NCBI GenBank assembly: GCA_963205245.1
Contig: CAUJIB010000004.1
Span: forward strand, 1-42,082
Origin: Pseudomonadota bacterium
Lineage (GTDB): Bacteria; Pseudomonadota; Alphaproteobacteria; Rickettsiales; SXRF01
DNA length: 42,082 bases
Direction of reading: 5' to 3'
Positions 8,648-16,378 of the stretch are shown piece after piece (positions within the stretch are counted from its first letter, which is position 1; each line of letters opens with the position of its first letter). The translations under genes were made by a program, and so were the position numbers. The notes beneath the pieces were generated by a model. It was not told where the DNA came from. It saw only the letters and a list, made by a program, of their open reading frames with translations, and did no database searches.

Positions 8648-9115
8648 CTAAAACGGTATTTCGTCATCCATTAATTCAGCGGGTGCTTTTTGCCCTGATG
8701 AAGATGGTTGTGAATAGCTATTGCCATAATTTCCACCGCCAGAACTTTCGCCAGAGCCTGCATTTTTACCATCAAGCATGGTAAGGACACTGCTGAAACC
8801 TTGCAGCACCACCTCGGTTGAGAATTTTTCGTGACCATCTTTATCTGTCCATTTGCGGGTTTGCAGCTGACCCTCAACATAAACTTTTGAACCCTTTTTA
8901 AGATAGTTTTTTACAACATTCACCAAACCATCATTAAAAATTACCACGCGGTGCCATTCAGTTTTTTCTTTACGCTCGCCAGTATTTTTATCTTTCCAGC
9001 TTTCAGAAGTTGCAATGGCAAGGTTAGCAATTTCCCGACCATCCTGCGTCGAACGTATTTCAGGATCGCGCCCCAAATTACCAATTAAAATCACTTTATT
9101 TACACTGCCAACCAT
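8648..9115 (-). CDS. ssb: Single-stranded DNA-binding protein
   Basis: A 155-residue SSB. The N-terminal OB fold begins [19 protein letters not shown] and contains the [20 protein letters not shown] segment. A Gly/Ser/Gln-rich linker follows, and the C-terminus is DDEIPF, the conserved acidic tip that recruits repair and replication partners. SSB coats single-stranded DNA as a tetramer. The start at ATG 9115 has GAGAGGTGAT directly upstream as ribosome-binding site. Length is normal for the family. Confidence 0.97.
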   Translation of the reverse strand: MVGSVNKVILIGNLGRDPEIRSTQDGREIANLAIATSESWKDKNTGERKEKTEWHRVVIFNDGLVNVVKNYLKKGSKVYVEGQLQTRKWTDKDGHEKFSTEVVLQGFSSVLTMLDGKNAGSGESSGGGNYGNSYSQPSSSGQKAPAELMDDEIPF

Positions 9116-9199
9116 ATCACCTCTCCCTAAATTTTTTATATTTTAGCCAAATTTATTAAGAGAGATAACTATAACCACAAACTTAATTCAAGAACAAAC

Positions 9200-9559
9200 T
9201 TAGCCCTGTTTACCTGCGCTTGTGAATTCTTGACGTTTTTGCTGAACAAAAGCAGCATTATTTTCTGCCCAAATAGAAATTTCTTCTATGGGCTTTAATA
9301 AGGAATGACCTATATCGGTTAATTGATATTCTACACGTGGTGGAATTTCTGGATATACTGTACGCTTTACTATCCCAGCTTTTTCAAATTCACGTAAATG
9401 CTTAGTTAATTCACGCTGGGTAATACCAGACAAACTTTTTTGCAATTGTCCAAAACGTAGAATATTATTTTCAGCATGCAATAAATTATGTAAAATACGA
9501 ACCGACCATTTATGGGCGATAATTTGCAGTGTAAGGAATACTGGACAATTTTTAGACAT
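9200..9559 (-). CDS. HxlR-family winged-helix regulator
   Basis: A 119-residue protein covering a complete HxlR domain. It begins CPVFLTLQIIAHKWSVRILHNLL, the standard start with the conserved cysteine at position 5, then shows the recognition helix region GITQRELTKHLREFEKAGIVKR and the wing PEIPPRVEYQLTDIG. In related proteins (YodB, HypR) the N-terminal cysteine senses quinones, aldehydes or oxidants and changes DNA binding. The gene is divergent from the DUF4142/cupredoxin pair, and a perfect palindrome at 9591-9610 lies in front of it, so autoregulation and control of the neighbours are likely. The ligand is not known. Confidence 0.9.
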   Translation of the reverse strand: MSKNCPVFLTLQIIAHKWSVRILHNLLHAENNILRFGQLQKSLSGITQRELTKHLREFEKAGIVKRTVYPEIPPRVEYQLTDIGHSLLKPIEEISIWAENNAAFVQQKRQEFTSAGKQG

Positions 9560-9590
9560 ACATAAGAATCAAATTTTTTATTCTAACTAA

Positions 9591-9610
9591 TAGTATCTAT
9601 TATGATACTA
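9591..9610. promoter_or_regulatory. Palindromic operator candidate for the HxlR regulator
   Basis: TAGTATC and GATACTA form a perfect 7-base inverted repeat with a 6-base AT spacer, 32 bases upstream of the HxlR start. On the minus strand it sits just upstream of a possible -10 (TAGAAT). Size and spacing resemble operators of HxlR/YodB-type dimers. Confidence 0.55.
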
Positions 9611-9670
9611 ACCCACATAAACACATTCTATATATATAATTATTCCCTACTTTACAATATATACTAATAT

Positions 9671-9685
9671 TATTATGCCATAATA
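9671..9685. promoter_or_regulatory. Second AT-rich palindrome before the DUF4142 gene
   Basis: TATTATG and CATAATA flank a single C. It lies 65 bases upstream of the DUF4142 start, in the same divergent intergenic region as the stronger palindrome. It could be a second regulator site or chance in AT-rich DNA. Confidence 0.3.
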
Positions 9686-9749
9686 CTATTATTAGCCATT
9701 AAATCTAATAATATTGCTAAAACAACTAATTTAACTAGGGAACAACAAT

Positions 9750-10280
9750 ATGAAAAAAATAAAATTACTACTTACGGCTGCTTCAATTGCAATATTTGCT
9801 ACTTCAATGGCTCAAGCTGGAGATACCACAAAATTGACTGATCCACAAATTGCCCATATAGCGTACACTGCTGGTGATATTGACATTAAAACCGCTGAAC
9901 TTGCATTAAAGAAAACTTCTAATAAAGAAGTGAAAGCTTTTGCAGAAGGCATGGTTCGTGACCATAAAGCAGTTAATGACCAAGCACTGGCTTTAGTAAA
10001 AAAATTAAACGTAACACCTGAAGACAATGACACCAGCAAAAGCCTAGTTAAGCAAGCGGATGAAACCCGCGCTAAACTTGAGAAATTAAATGGTGCAGAT
10101 TTTGATCACGCTTATGCGGCCAATGAAGTTGCATATCACCACACTGTAAACAGCACTTTGGAAACTGTTTTAATTCCTTCTTCAAACAATAAAGAATTAA
10201 AAGATTTTTTATCAACTGGCCTAAAGCTTTTCAAAGGTCATGAAGAACATGCCAATAAAGTTGTAACCCAAATAAAATAA
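9750..10280 (+). CDS. Exported DUF4142 (ferritin-like fold) protein
   Basis: A 176-residue protein with a signal peptide cut after AQA at about residue 23. The mature part is a four-helix DUF4142 domain: DPQIAHIAYTAGDIDIKTAELALKK, a second helix AFAEGMVRDHKAVNDQALALVKK, and later VAYHHTVNSTLETVLIP and FKGHEEHANKVV. The recurring His and Glu residues are those seen in this family, which is predicted to be ferritin-like; the biochemical role is unknown. It is a periplasmic protein by its signal. Ribosome-binding site TAGGGA lies 11 bases before the ATG. It forms an operon with the cupredoxin 10 bases downstream and is divergent from the HxlR regulator. Confidence 0.87.
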   Translation: MKKIKLLLTAASIAIFATSMAQAGDTTKLTDPQIAHIAYTAGDIDIKTAELALKKTSNKEVKAFAEGMVRDHKAVNDQALALVKKLNVTPEDNDTSKSLVKQADETRAKLEKLNGADFDHAYAANEVAYHHTVNSTLETVLIPSSNNKELKDFLSTGLKLFKGHEEHANKVVTQIK

Positions 10281-10290
10281 GGCACATCAA

Positions 10291-10614
10291 ATGAAGCAAT
10301 CCTTAAAACTTACTGTTTTGGGATGCGTAGCATTGTCTTTAGCAGCAACCTCTCCGGTTGCTGCTAAAGTGATACGCGTTGAAGTAAAAGACCTTGAATT
10401 CAAACCCGCAAAGATATCGGTAAAGGTTGGAGATACAATTGAATGGTCAAATAAAGACCTTATTATCCATACAGCTACTGAAAATAATGATAAATGGAAT
10501 GTAGAACTGGCAGAAAACAGTGCTGGTAAAATGACTGTCAAAGACGCAGGAGTTATAAAATATTATTGCCGCTACCATCCAAATATGCATGGTGAAATAA
10601 CCATCAGCAAATAG
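10291..10614 (+). CDS. Periplasmic cupredoxin (plastocyanin/amicyanin-like)
   Basis: A 107-residue protein with a signal peptide ending in VAA at residue 25 and a single cupredoxin domain. The type 1 copper ligands are all present: His60 in the IIHTAT segment, then Cys93, His96 and Met99 in YYCRYHPNMHG. The strand EWSNKDLIIHTAT is typical of amicyanin- and pseudoazurin-like proteins. Such proteins carry single electrons in the periplasm or help handle copper. It follows the DUF4142 gene by 10 bases with AAGG overlapping that gene's stop, so the two are co-expressed. No partner dehydrogenase is nearby, so the electron donor is not known. Confidence 0.9.
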   Translation: MKQSLKLTVLGCVALSLAATSPVAAKVIRVEVKDLEFKPAKISVKVGDTIEWSNKDLIIHTATENNDKWNVELAENSAGKMTVKDAGVIKYYCRYHPNMHGEITISK

Positions 10615-10684
10615 CAAAACACTGTAAATATATAAATTTATAAAAGTTCTTTGCAACTTCTCCGTCTACCCTTATCATCCGTTC

Positions 10685-12466
10685 ATGGATAAAGCATATA
10701 ATATAATTTATCATACCCATGATATTCTGGTTGTTGGAGCTGGCGGGGCTGGTTTGCGCGCTGCAGCAACTGCAAGCGCAGCAAATGCAAATGTCGCCTG
10801 TATTAGCAAAGTATCCCCTACCCGCAGCCATACGGTTGCTGCACAAGGTGGTATCAACGCAGCTCTTGGGAATCGTGGGAAGGATAACTGGCAATGGCAT
10901 GCTTATGATACTGTACGAGGATCTGACTGGCTGGGGGATCAAGATGCTATCGCCATAATGTGCGAAAAAGCACCGGAAGCAATAATTGAACTTGAACAGA
11001 TGGGAATGCCGTTTACCCGTGATGATGAAGGACAAATTTACCAGCGAGCCTATGGCGGTCAAAAAACCGACTTCGGCAAAGGCGGACTTGCTTACCGCGC
11101 CTGCGCTGTAGCAGATAGAACCGGACACGCACTTTTGCATACTCTGTATAGTCAGGCATTGCAGCAAAATGTTGAATTTTTTGTTGAATATTCTGCGCTG
11201 GATTTGATTTTTGATGAACAAAGAAAATGCCTAGGTTTGCTCGCGTGGGAGATGGAAAGCGGTGATTTACATGTTTTTCAAGCACATATAACTATTCTTG
11301 CGACAGGAGGTTTTGGACAAATTTATGAAGCCACTACTGCTTCTACGATTTGTACAGGCGATGGAAATGCCATGGTTTTACGTGCCGGCCTTGCATTACA
11401 GGATATGGAATTTATTCAATTTCACCCTACTAGCTTATATGGCTCTGGAATCCTTATAACTGAAGGCGCACGTGGTGAGGGAGCTTATCTTACTAATGCC
11501 AATGGTGAACGCTTTATGGAACGATACGCCCCTAATTATATGGAACTGGCATCACGTGATGTAATTTCACGGGCAATGATACAGGAAATATTAGCTGGGC
11601 GCGGTTGCGGTGATAAAAAAGACCATCTGCATTTGCGGCTTGAGCATCTTGATGCGAACATGATTGACGGAAAACTCCCCTCAATAAAGGAAATTGTAAA
11701 AACTTTTGCAAGGCTTGATATTCATAAACATTCCATCCCTATCATTCCGGCGGTTCATTACACTATGGGTGGAATACCTACTAATTCACAGAGCCAAGTA
11801 ATAGATGGGAATGGAAATATTGTAGAAGGGTTGCTTGCCATAGGGGAAACTGCCTGCACTTCTGTGCATGGGGCAAACCGGCTAGGCTGCAATGCTTTAT
11901 TAGAGCTGGTAGTATTTGGAAAATCTGCCGGAGAAATGGCTGCATCCATTACCGCCAAACCAAAATCCCATAAGGAAATCACAAATGCAATGCTGGAAAA
12001 AGCCCTAAGTCATTTAAGTAATTTGCAAAATCTAAAAGGAAACACCACTCCCAATAAATTACGTAAAGAACTTCAAAAAACAATGCATGAATACGGGAAT
12101 ATTTTCCGTACCCGAGAATTATTGGAAAAGGGCAATAAAAAATTAGGTGATTTATGGCAAATTATGAATAATGACCTAAAAATTGCTGATAATTCATTGA
12201 TCTGGAATAATGACTTATTAGATGCTGTAGAAACCGACAATCTCCTGCGCCTTGCTATTGCAACCCTCAATTCTGCCCTTAACCGTACTGAAAGCAGAGG
12301 TGCGCATTTCCGTGCCGATTTTCCCAAACGAGATGATGAAAACTGGCTTGTCCATAGCCTAGTTTCTTTGAATGAGGCTGGCAAAGTTAGCCTTGCCGTC
12401 CGCCCCGTCCGCCTTGAAAATGAAGAAAAAACCATTTCTTTCCCGCTGGAAGAAAGAGGATATTAG
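10685..12466 (+). CDS. sdhA: Succinate dehydrogenase flavoprotein subunit
   Basis: A 593-residue flavoprotein with the full SdhA pattern: the FAD dinucleotide fold GAGGAG (18-23), the flavin-linking His49 in [21 protein letters not shown], the substrate region [25 protein letters not shown], and the C-terminal [18 protein letters not shown]. It oxidises succinate to fumarate and passes electrons to SdhB and on to quinone. Length matches alphaproteobacterial SdhA. The odd feature is its isolation: no sdhC, sdhD or sdhB is next to it; a cupredoxin lies upstream and the atp operon downstream. No ribosome-binding site is obvious before ATG 10685. Fumarate reductase or L-aspartate oxidase are less likely because the SDH-type motifs are complete. 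Confidence 0.93.
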   Translation: MDKAYNIIYHTHDILVVGAGGAGLRAAATASAANANVACISKVSPTRSHTVAAQGGINAALGNRGKDNWQWHAYDTVRGSDWLGDQDAIAIMCEKAPEAIIELEQMGMPFTRDDEGQIYQRAYGGQKTDFGKGGLAYRACAVADRTGHALLHTLYSQALQQNVEFFVEYSALDLIFDEQRKCLGLLAWEMESGDLHVFQAHITILATGGFGQIYEATTASTICTGDGNAMVLRAGLALQDMEFIQFHPTSLYGSGILITEGARGEGAYLTNANGERFMERYAPNYMELASRDVISRAMIQEILAGRGCGDKKDHLHLRLEHLDANMIDGKLPSIKEIVKTFARLDIHKHSIPIIPAVHYTMGGIPTNSQSQVIDGNGNIVEGLLAIGETACTSVHGANRLGCNALLELVVFGKSAGEMAASITAKPKSHKEITNAMLEKALSHLSNLQNLKGNTTPNKLRKELQKTMHEYGNIFRTRELLEKGNKKLGDLWQIMNNDLKIADNSLIWNNDLLDAVETDNLLRLAIATLNSALNRTESRGAHFRADFPKRDDENWLVHSLVSLNEAGKVSLAVRPVRLENEEKTISFPLEERGY

Positions 12467-12525
12467 GGATAGAGAGGAACATTATATAAATATAGTAAAA
12501 AATGTATTTAATATTAAACTCGCCC

Positions 12526-12554
12526 TTGACATAACCATTCTCTATCCATAGATT
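12526..12554 (+). promoter_or_regulatory. Sigma-70 promoter of the atp (F0) operon
   Basis: TTGACA (12526-12531) and TAGATT (12549-12554) with a 17-base spacer, ending 27 bases before the atpI start. The -35 is a perfect consensus. Confidence 0.6.
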
Positions 12555-12581
12555 GCCGGAGTTCTGAAAACTGGGTTTTTT

Positions 12582-12920
12582 ATGAAAAACAATGATCGCC
12601 TGCCTTCACTTGATGAACTCCAAGCGAAAATTGATAAGATTAAGAAGCCGGAATCTTCCAATTCCAAGGAATATTCTACCGCAGATTTGTCGCAAGCTAC
12701 GCGCTTAGTGATTGATTTATCGGCAGGAGTTCTGGTTGGAACAATTTTTGGATATTTGCTGGATAACTGGCTTGGCACCACCCCTTGGGTGATGATAACT
12801 GGGCTTTTTTTTGGCATGGCGGCAGGTGTAAAAAATATGGTGCGAAGTGCAGATTTAATTGATAAAAAGCTGAATGAACAACAAAAAGACGATGAAAAAA
12901 GAGTGAGTAAATATGAGTGA
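12582..12920 (+). CDS. atpI: ATP synthase protein I
   Basis: A 112-residue small membrane protein with two hydrophobic helices (around residues 44-61 and 68-86) and a basic, polar tail. The segment GVLVGTIFGYLLDNWLGTTPW is typical of AtpI. AtpI assists assembly of the c-ring of the F0 sector and may bind magnesium. It is the first gene of the F0 operon, behind a sigma-70 promoter, and its end overlaps the atpB start by 8 bases, which implies translational coupling. Confidence 0.9.
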   Translation: MKNNDRLPSLDELQAKIDKIKKPESSNSKEYSTADLSQATRLVIDLSAGVLVGTIFGYLLDNWLGTTPWVMITGLFFGMAAGVKNMVRSADLIDKKLNEQQKDDEKRVSKYE

Positions 12921-13662
12921 AGGACATGGCGGACACAGCCCATTAGAGCAATTTCAAATCACCCCTCTTTACCCTATAAATATTGCTGGGTATGATTTGA
13001 GTTTTACCAATTCTGCATTATGGATGGTGATTGTTGTAACTGCTATTATCGCATTTTTGCTACCAGCTTCAAGAAAAGCTGCCCTTATTCCCAGCCGTCT
13101 GCAGGTTGCTGCAGAAATGCTTATAGGGTTTGTCAATAACACTATTTTAGAAGCATCCGGCAAGGAAGGTCTTAAATATTTTCCTATAATATTTAGTTTG
13201 TTTACATTTATCCTTACCTGTAATTTATTCGGGATGATCCCTACTTCTTTTACTGTAACCAGCCATATTATTGTTACATTTGCCCTTGCTGCCTTTGTTT
13301 TTATCGGCGTTACCCTTATTGCTATCTTCAAGCATGGAATTGGCAAATTTCTACATTTTTTTCTACCGGAAGGAACTCCTGTCATTATGGCACCCCTTCT
13401 ATTTGTTATTGAGTTTTTTTCTTACCTTTCCCGTCCTGTAAGTCTTTCTATTCGTCTTGCCGCAAACATGATGGCTGGTCACGTTACCATGAAAGTTATA
13501 GCCGGACTTATTATAACATTCGGCATGACCATCGGTCTTGTGAGCATGTTCCCTTTATTACTGTTTCTCACAGGCTTTGAAATCGCAATTGCTGTTATTC
13601 AGGCTTATATTTTTACAATTCTTACTTGCGTTTATCTTAATGATGCGCTTCATTTGCACTAG
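12913..13662 (+). CDS. atpB: ATP synthase F0 subunit a
   Basis: A 249-residue polytopic membrane protein. It has the subunit a signature SLSIRLAANMMAGH with the essential Arg of the proton path, followed by the conserved last helices (LLLFLTGFEIAIAVIQAYIFTILTCVYLNDALH). The N-terminus GHGGHSPLEQFQITPLYP is typical of alphaproteobacterial AtpB. Subunit a forms the two proton half-channels against the c-ring. It overlaps atpI and is followed by atpE after 61 bases. Confidence 0.97.
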   Translation: MSEGHGGHSPLEQFQITPLYPINIAGYDLSFTNSALWMVIVVTAIIAFLLPASRKAALIPSRLQVAAEMLIGFVNNTILEASGKEGLKYFPIIFSLFTFILTCNLFGMIPTSFTVTSHIIVTFALAAFVFIGVTLIAIFKHGIGKFLHFFLPEGTPVIMAPLLFVIEFFSYLSRPVSLSIRLAANMMAGHVTMKVIAGLIITFGMTIGLVSMFPLLLFLTGFEIAIAVIQAYIFTILTCVYLNDALHLH

Positions 13663-13723
13663 AGTATGGATTATAAATATTTTTCTTTAATTAACTAACC
13701 AACTAAACAAAAAGGATAAAAAC

Positions 13724-13975
13724 ATGGAAGTTGAATCATACAAATATCTTGCTGAAGGTCTTAAATTCGTAGGCGTTGGTCTTACCGCTTTTGGCTTTCT
13801 TGGTGCTGCTCTTGGGGTTGGTAAAATTTTCGCCGCTCTTTTAGAGGGTATTGCCCGCAATCCATCTGCTAAAGGTGCCCTTATGACGCCAGCCTTCATC
13901 GGCGCTGCTTTCGCTGAATTCATGGGCTTACTAGCACTTGTAGTAGGCATGGTTCTAATTTTCGTTGTTAAATAA
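13724..13975 (+). CDS. atpE: ATP synthase F0 subunit c
   Basis: An 83-residue hairpin of two membrane helices. The first has the glycine-rich pattern GAALGVGKI, the polar loop is ARNPSA, and the second contains the proton-binding Glu65 in [10 protein letters not shown]. These subunits form the rotating c-ring. The binding site lacks the extra polar residues of sodium-type c subunits, so proton coupling is expected. AAAAGGA lies upstream of ATG 13724 as ribosome-binding site, suiting the high copy number needed. Confidence 0.97.
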   Translation: MEVESYKYLAEGLKFVGVGLTAFGFLGAALGVGKIFAALLEGIARNPSAKGALMTPAFIGAAFAEFMGLLALVVGMVLIFVVK

Positions 13976-14005
13976 CTAATACTATAAATTAGAAGGCTAT
14001 TTCCT

Positions 14006-14485
14006 GTGCCACAGTTAGATCCTACATGGTTTGCATCACAGCTTTTTTGGCTTTTTGTAACTTTCAGTATTTTATATTTGCTGCTTTCACGTTTGGCATT
14101 ACCACCGTTGCAGCATATTATTACCTCGCGTAAAGCGACTATTGACAATGATCTGTCTGTAGCACAGGAACTTAAACAAAAAGCAGAGCTTTCTAAACAG
14201 TCTTACGAAGAGACTTTAGTTAAGTCCCGTGCGTCTGCTCAGGCTTTAATTACCGAAGCAGAGATAAATTCTAAAAAACGTGCAGAGGAAGCAATAAAAG
14301 CTCTGGATGCACAAACAGCTATACAATCTGCTAAGGCAACTGCAGCACTTACTGCTAAAAAACAAGAACTGTTAAATGAACTTGCTCCGACAGCAGCTGA
14401 ATTTTCGGCTTTAATCGTTGAAAAACTGACTATGCATGCCCCAAGCCAAGACCAAATCAAAAAAGCTTTGGAACAAAATCAGTAA
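14006..14485 (+). CDS. atpF': ATP synthase F0 subunit b'
   Basis: A 159-residue protein with one N-terminal membrane helix (WFASQLFWLFVTFSILYLLLS) and a long charged coiled coil. It is the first of two b-type genes in a row, and PQLDPTWFASQLFWL is the usual start of alphaproteobacterial b' (also called AtpG or AtpF2). b and b' form the heterodimeric outer stalk that holds F1 against F0. The start is GTG 14006, with AGAAGG upstream. The next gene is 29 bases away. Confidence 0.92.
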   Translation: MPQLDPTWFASQLFWLFVTFSILYLLLSRLALPPLQHIITSRKATIDNDLSVAQELKQKAELSKQSYEETLVKSRASAQALITEAEINSKKRAEEAIKALDAQTAIQSAKATAALTAKKQELLNELAPTAAEFSALIVEKLTMHAPSQDQIKKALEQNQ

Positions 14486-14514
14486 TTTTTATAACAAGTT
14501 AAATAGGAAAAAAT

Positions 14515-15003
14515 ATGTTTGATTTTTCTAATCCACAATTCTGGGTGACTTCTGCTTTTATATTATTGGTGATTTTAGCTTATAAAAAAGTTACCAAAGC
14601 AATAGCTGTTTTTTTAGATTCTCATTCTGCTAAAATCAAAGCTGAGCTTGACGCTGCTAGCATTTTACGCAAAGAAGCCGAGGAAACTCTTGCTTTATAT
14701 AAACAGAAACAGGCTGAATTCACTAAAGAAGCAGAAAATATTTTGGCTAAAGCACGTGATGATGCTGAAGCTAATAGCATACGTGCACAAGAAGAGCTTA
14801 AAATATCGCTTGATGTAAGACTTAAACAAGCTATGGACAAGATTGCACAGGAAGAAGCAGCTGCTATTGCTGATGTACGCAACCGTATAATAGATATAAC
14901 TCTTGCTGCAGCCCGCAGTGTAATTATTGAACAAATGGCTGTAATATCCCAAGAAGAGTTTGTAAAACTCGCTATGGCGGATGTTGAACGCAAGATTCAC
15001 TAA
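14515..15003 (+). CDS. atpF: ATP synthase F0 subunit b
   Basis: A 162-residue protein with a single N-terminal helix (FWVTSAFILLVILAY) followed by a long Ala/Glu/Lys coiled coil (ILRKEAEETLALYKQKQAEF and on) ending near EEFVKLAMADVERKIH. It pairs with the b' subunit to form the outer stalk. TAGGAAAA precedes the ATG. The F1 genes (atpHAGDC) are not in the window and, as usual in alphaproteobacteria, sit elsewhere. Confidence 0.93.
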   Translation: MFDFSNPQFWVTSAFILLVILAYKKVTKAIAVFLDSHSAKIKAELDAASILRKEAEETLALYKQKQAEFTKEAENILAKARDDAEANSIRAQEELKISLDVRLKQAMDKIAQEEAAAIADVRNRIIDITLAAARSVIIEQMAVISQEEFVKLAMADVERKIH

Positions 15004-15021
15004 TAATATTTGAGGGGCATA

Positions 15022-15864
15022 ATGAGGTTGAGGTTGAGCTTGGGCAGACTAATAACCAAGTCAGCTTTTACCCCCGTTTTATGCCTAATTGCTAGTATTG
15101 CCTATGCTGGAGCATGGACACAAAAAGCAAGCAATATTCTTTTAATAAACAATTTTTCTTATTATATTAATGATAGATATTTTGATAATTCTGGAAAAAA
15201 ACAACATATCCCTGATTATCAGAAATATGAAATAAATCCTTATATAGAATACGGATTACGTGATGGGCTAACTATAGGAGCTAATCTTTTTTTTCAACGT
15301 GTTTCACAAGATAATATCGCTGGTTCTCACACTAATAGCAATATAGGTATTGGTGATACTGAGCTTTTTATCCGCAAAAGATTATGGCAAGAAGATGGTT
15401 GGATATTTTCTGCCATGCCACTCATAAAATTACCTTCTCTAGAAAGTAAATATGCACAACCCAATATTGGCAGCAACAATTATGATATGGAGCTGACATT
15501 ATCAGGAGGTTATGGTTTTAAGGCATTAAATCTTAACCATTTTATTAATATTGATGCTTCTTACCGCCACCGCTTCGGTTCACCTCATGACCAATTAAAA
15601 TTAACGACTAGTGCTGGCATTTCTGTATCAAAAAACACTATGCTCCTTACCCAGATTTTTACCACTACCAGAGTAAATTCCAACACAAATCCTTTATTCA
15701 CTCAATCCTCCGGTGATGATTACGACCTCACCAAATTGCAAATCTCCACTATCTATAAAATAGATAATAAATTATCTCTGCAAATAGGAGCTTTTCATAA
15801 TCTTGATGGTCGCAATATCGGAAATGGTAATGGGTTTAATTTTGCCGTTCATAAATTTTTTTGA
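15022..15864 (+). CDS. Outer-membrane beta-barrel-like protein (transporter/MetA-pathway phenol degradation-like fold)
   Basis: A 280-residue protein with a signal peptide ending in AYA near residue 29 and a mature part rich in alternating polar/hydrophobic strands and aromatic residues, ending in Phe (VHKFF), as outer-membrane barrels do. I chose ATG 15022 because GAGGGG lies 6 bases before it; an upstream TTG at 15010 overlaps that site. Repeated strand pairs such as YIEYGLRDGLTIGANLFF and TAGISVSKNTMLLTQIFTTT suggest about ten to twelve strands. It starts 18 bases after atpF and may be read through from the atp operon. The substrate is unknown. Confidence 0.65.
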   Translation: MRLRLSLGRLITKSAFTPVLCLIASIAYAGAWTQKASNILLINNFSYYINDRYFDNSGKKQHIPDYQKYEINPYIEYGLRDGLTIGANLFFQRVSQDNIAGSHTNSNIGIGDTELFIRKRLWQEDGWIFSAMPLIKLPSLESKYAQPNIGSNNYDMELTLSGGYGFKALNLNHFINIDASYRHRFGSPHDQLKLTTSAGISVSKNTMLLTQIFTTTRVNSNTNPLFTQSSGDDYDLTKLQISTIYKIDNKLSLQIGAFHNLDGRNIGNGNGFNFAVHKFF

Positions 15865-15880
15865 CTAAAGCTTCTTAATT

Positions 15881-16378
15881 ATGGAACAGATTGGCAAAAT
15901 TCTACGCAGACGTGAGCTTATTTCTGAGGATCAGCTTTGCCATGTTATTAACCTGCAGAAACGAAGCCATATACGCCTAGGAGATATTCTGATCGCAGAA
16001 GGTATACTTACTTATTTAGAATTATATAATGCTATTGCCGAACATTATGGTTTTGAGTTCGTAAATTTATTTGAAAGACCGCCCACTGAGAAATTACTTA
16101 GCATTTATGATATAGAAGATTATATTTATTTTCGCGCCATTCCTTGGCGGAAAGATGGAAATAAAACCATTATAGCTACAGCAGAATATTCTGAAGCAAC
16201 CAAACAGTGGATAAAAGATAATTTTGGAGATGATACTGAAATAGTAATCACCTCGCCACTTGATATACGTAAAACTATAGAAAGGATATTTGGAAGCTTC
16301 CTTGAAGAAGAAAGTAAATTACGGCTATGGAAAAAAACCCTAAAGAATCAGCCCGTACATCAGATAATAATCTTCTAG
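15881..16378 (+). CDS. MshEN (T2SSE_N) c-di-GMP-binding domain protein, probably 5' half of a split XagB-like gene
   Basis: A 165-residue protein carrying the double MshEN motif: residues 3-26 (IGKIL...L19...I23...Q26), a five-residue spacer KRSHI, then RLGDIL from residue 32 with L48 and I52. This spacing is the known c-di-GMP-binding signature of MshE-type N domains. The rest of the T2SSE_N fold follows (IYFRAIPWRKDGNKTIIATAE). It overlaps the glycosyltransferase gene by 52 bases in another frame, and one extra A in the A7 run at 16331-16337 would join the two into one protein of about 608 residues, the architecture of XagB-type glycosyltransferases. The natural reading is a frameshift, slippage or a sequencing error; two separate polypeptides remain possible. 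Confidence 0.75.
   Translation: MEQIGKILRRRELISEDQLCHVINLQKRSHIRLGDILIAEGILTYLELYNAIAEHYGFEFVNLFERPPTEKLLSIYDIEDYIYFRAIPWRKDGNKTIIATAEYSEATKQWIKDNFGDDTEIVITSPLDIRKTIERIFGSFLEEESKLRLWKKTLKNQPVHQIIIF

Noticed and set aside
10604-11221. Minus-strand open frame of 205 codons
   Set aside because: Antisense shadow of sdhA and of the gap before it; low-complexity, cysteine-rich translation with no family likeness.
12467-12547. GGATAGAGA and TCTCTATCC inverted repeat across the atp promoter region
   Set aside because: Arms are 63 bases apart and simple in sequence; likely chance, though it overlaps the promoter spacer.
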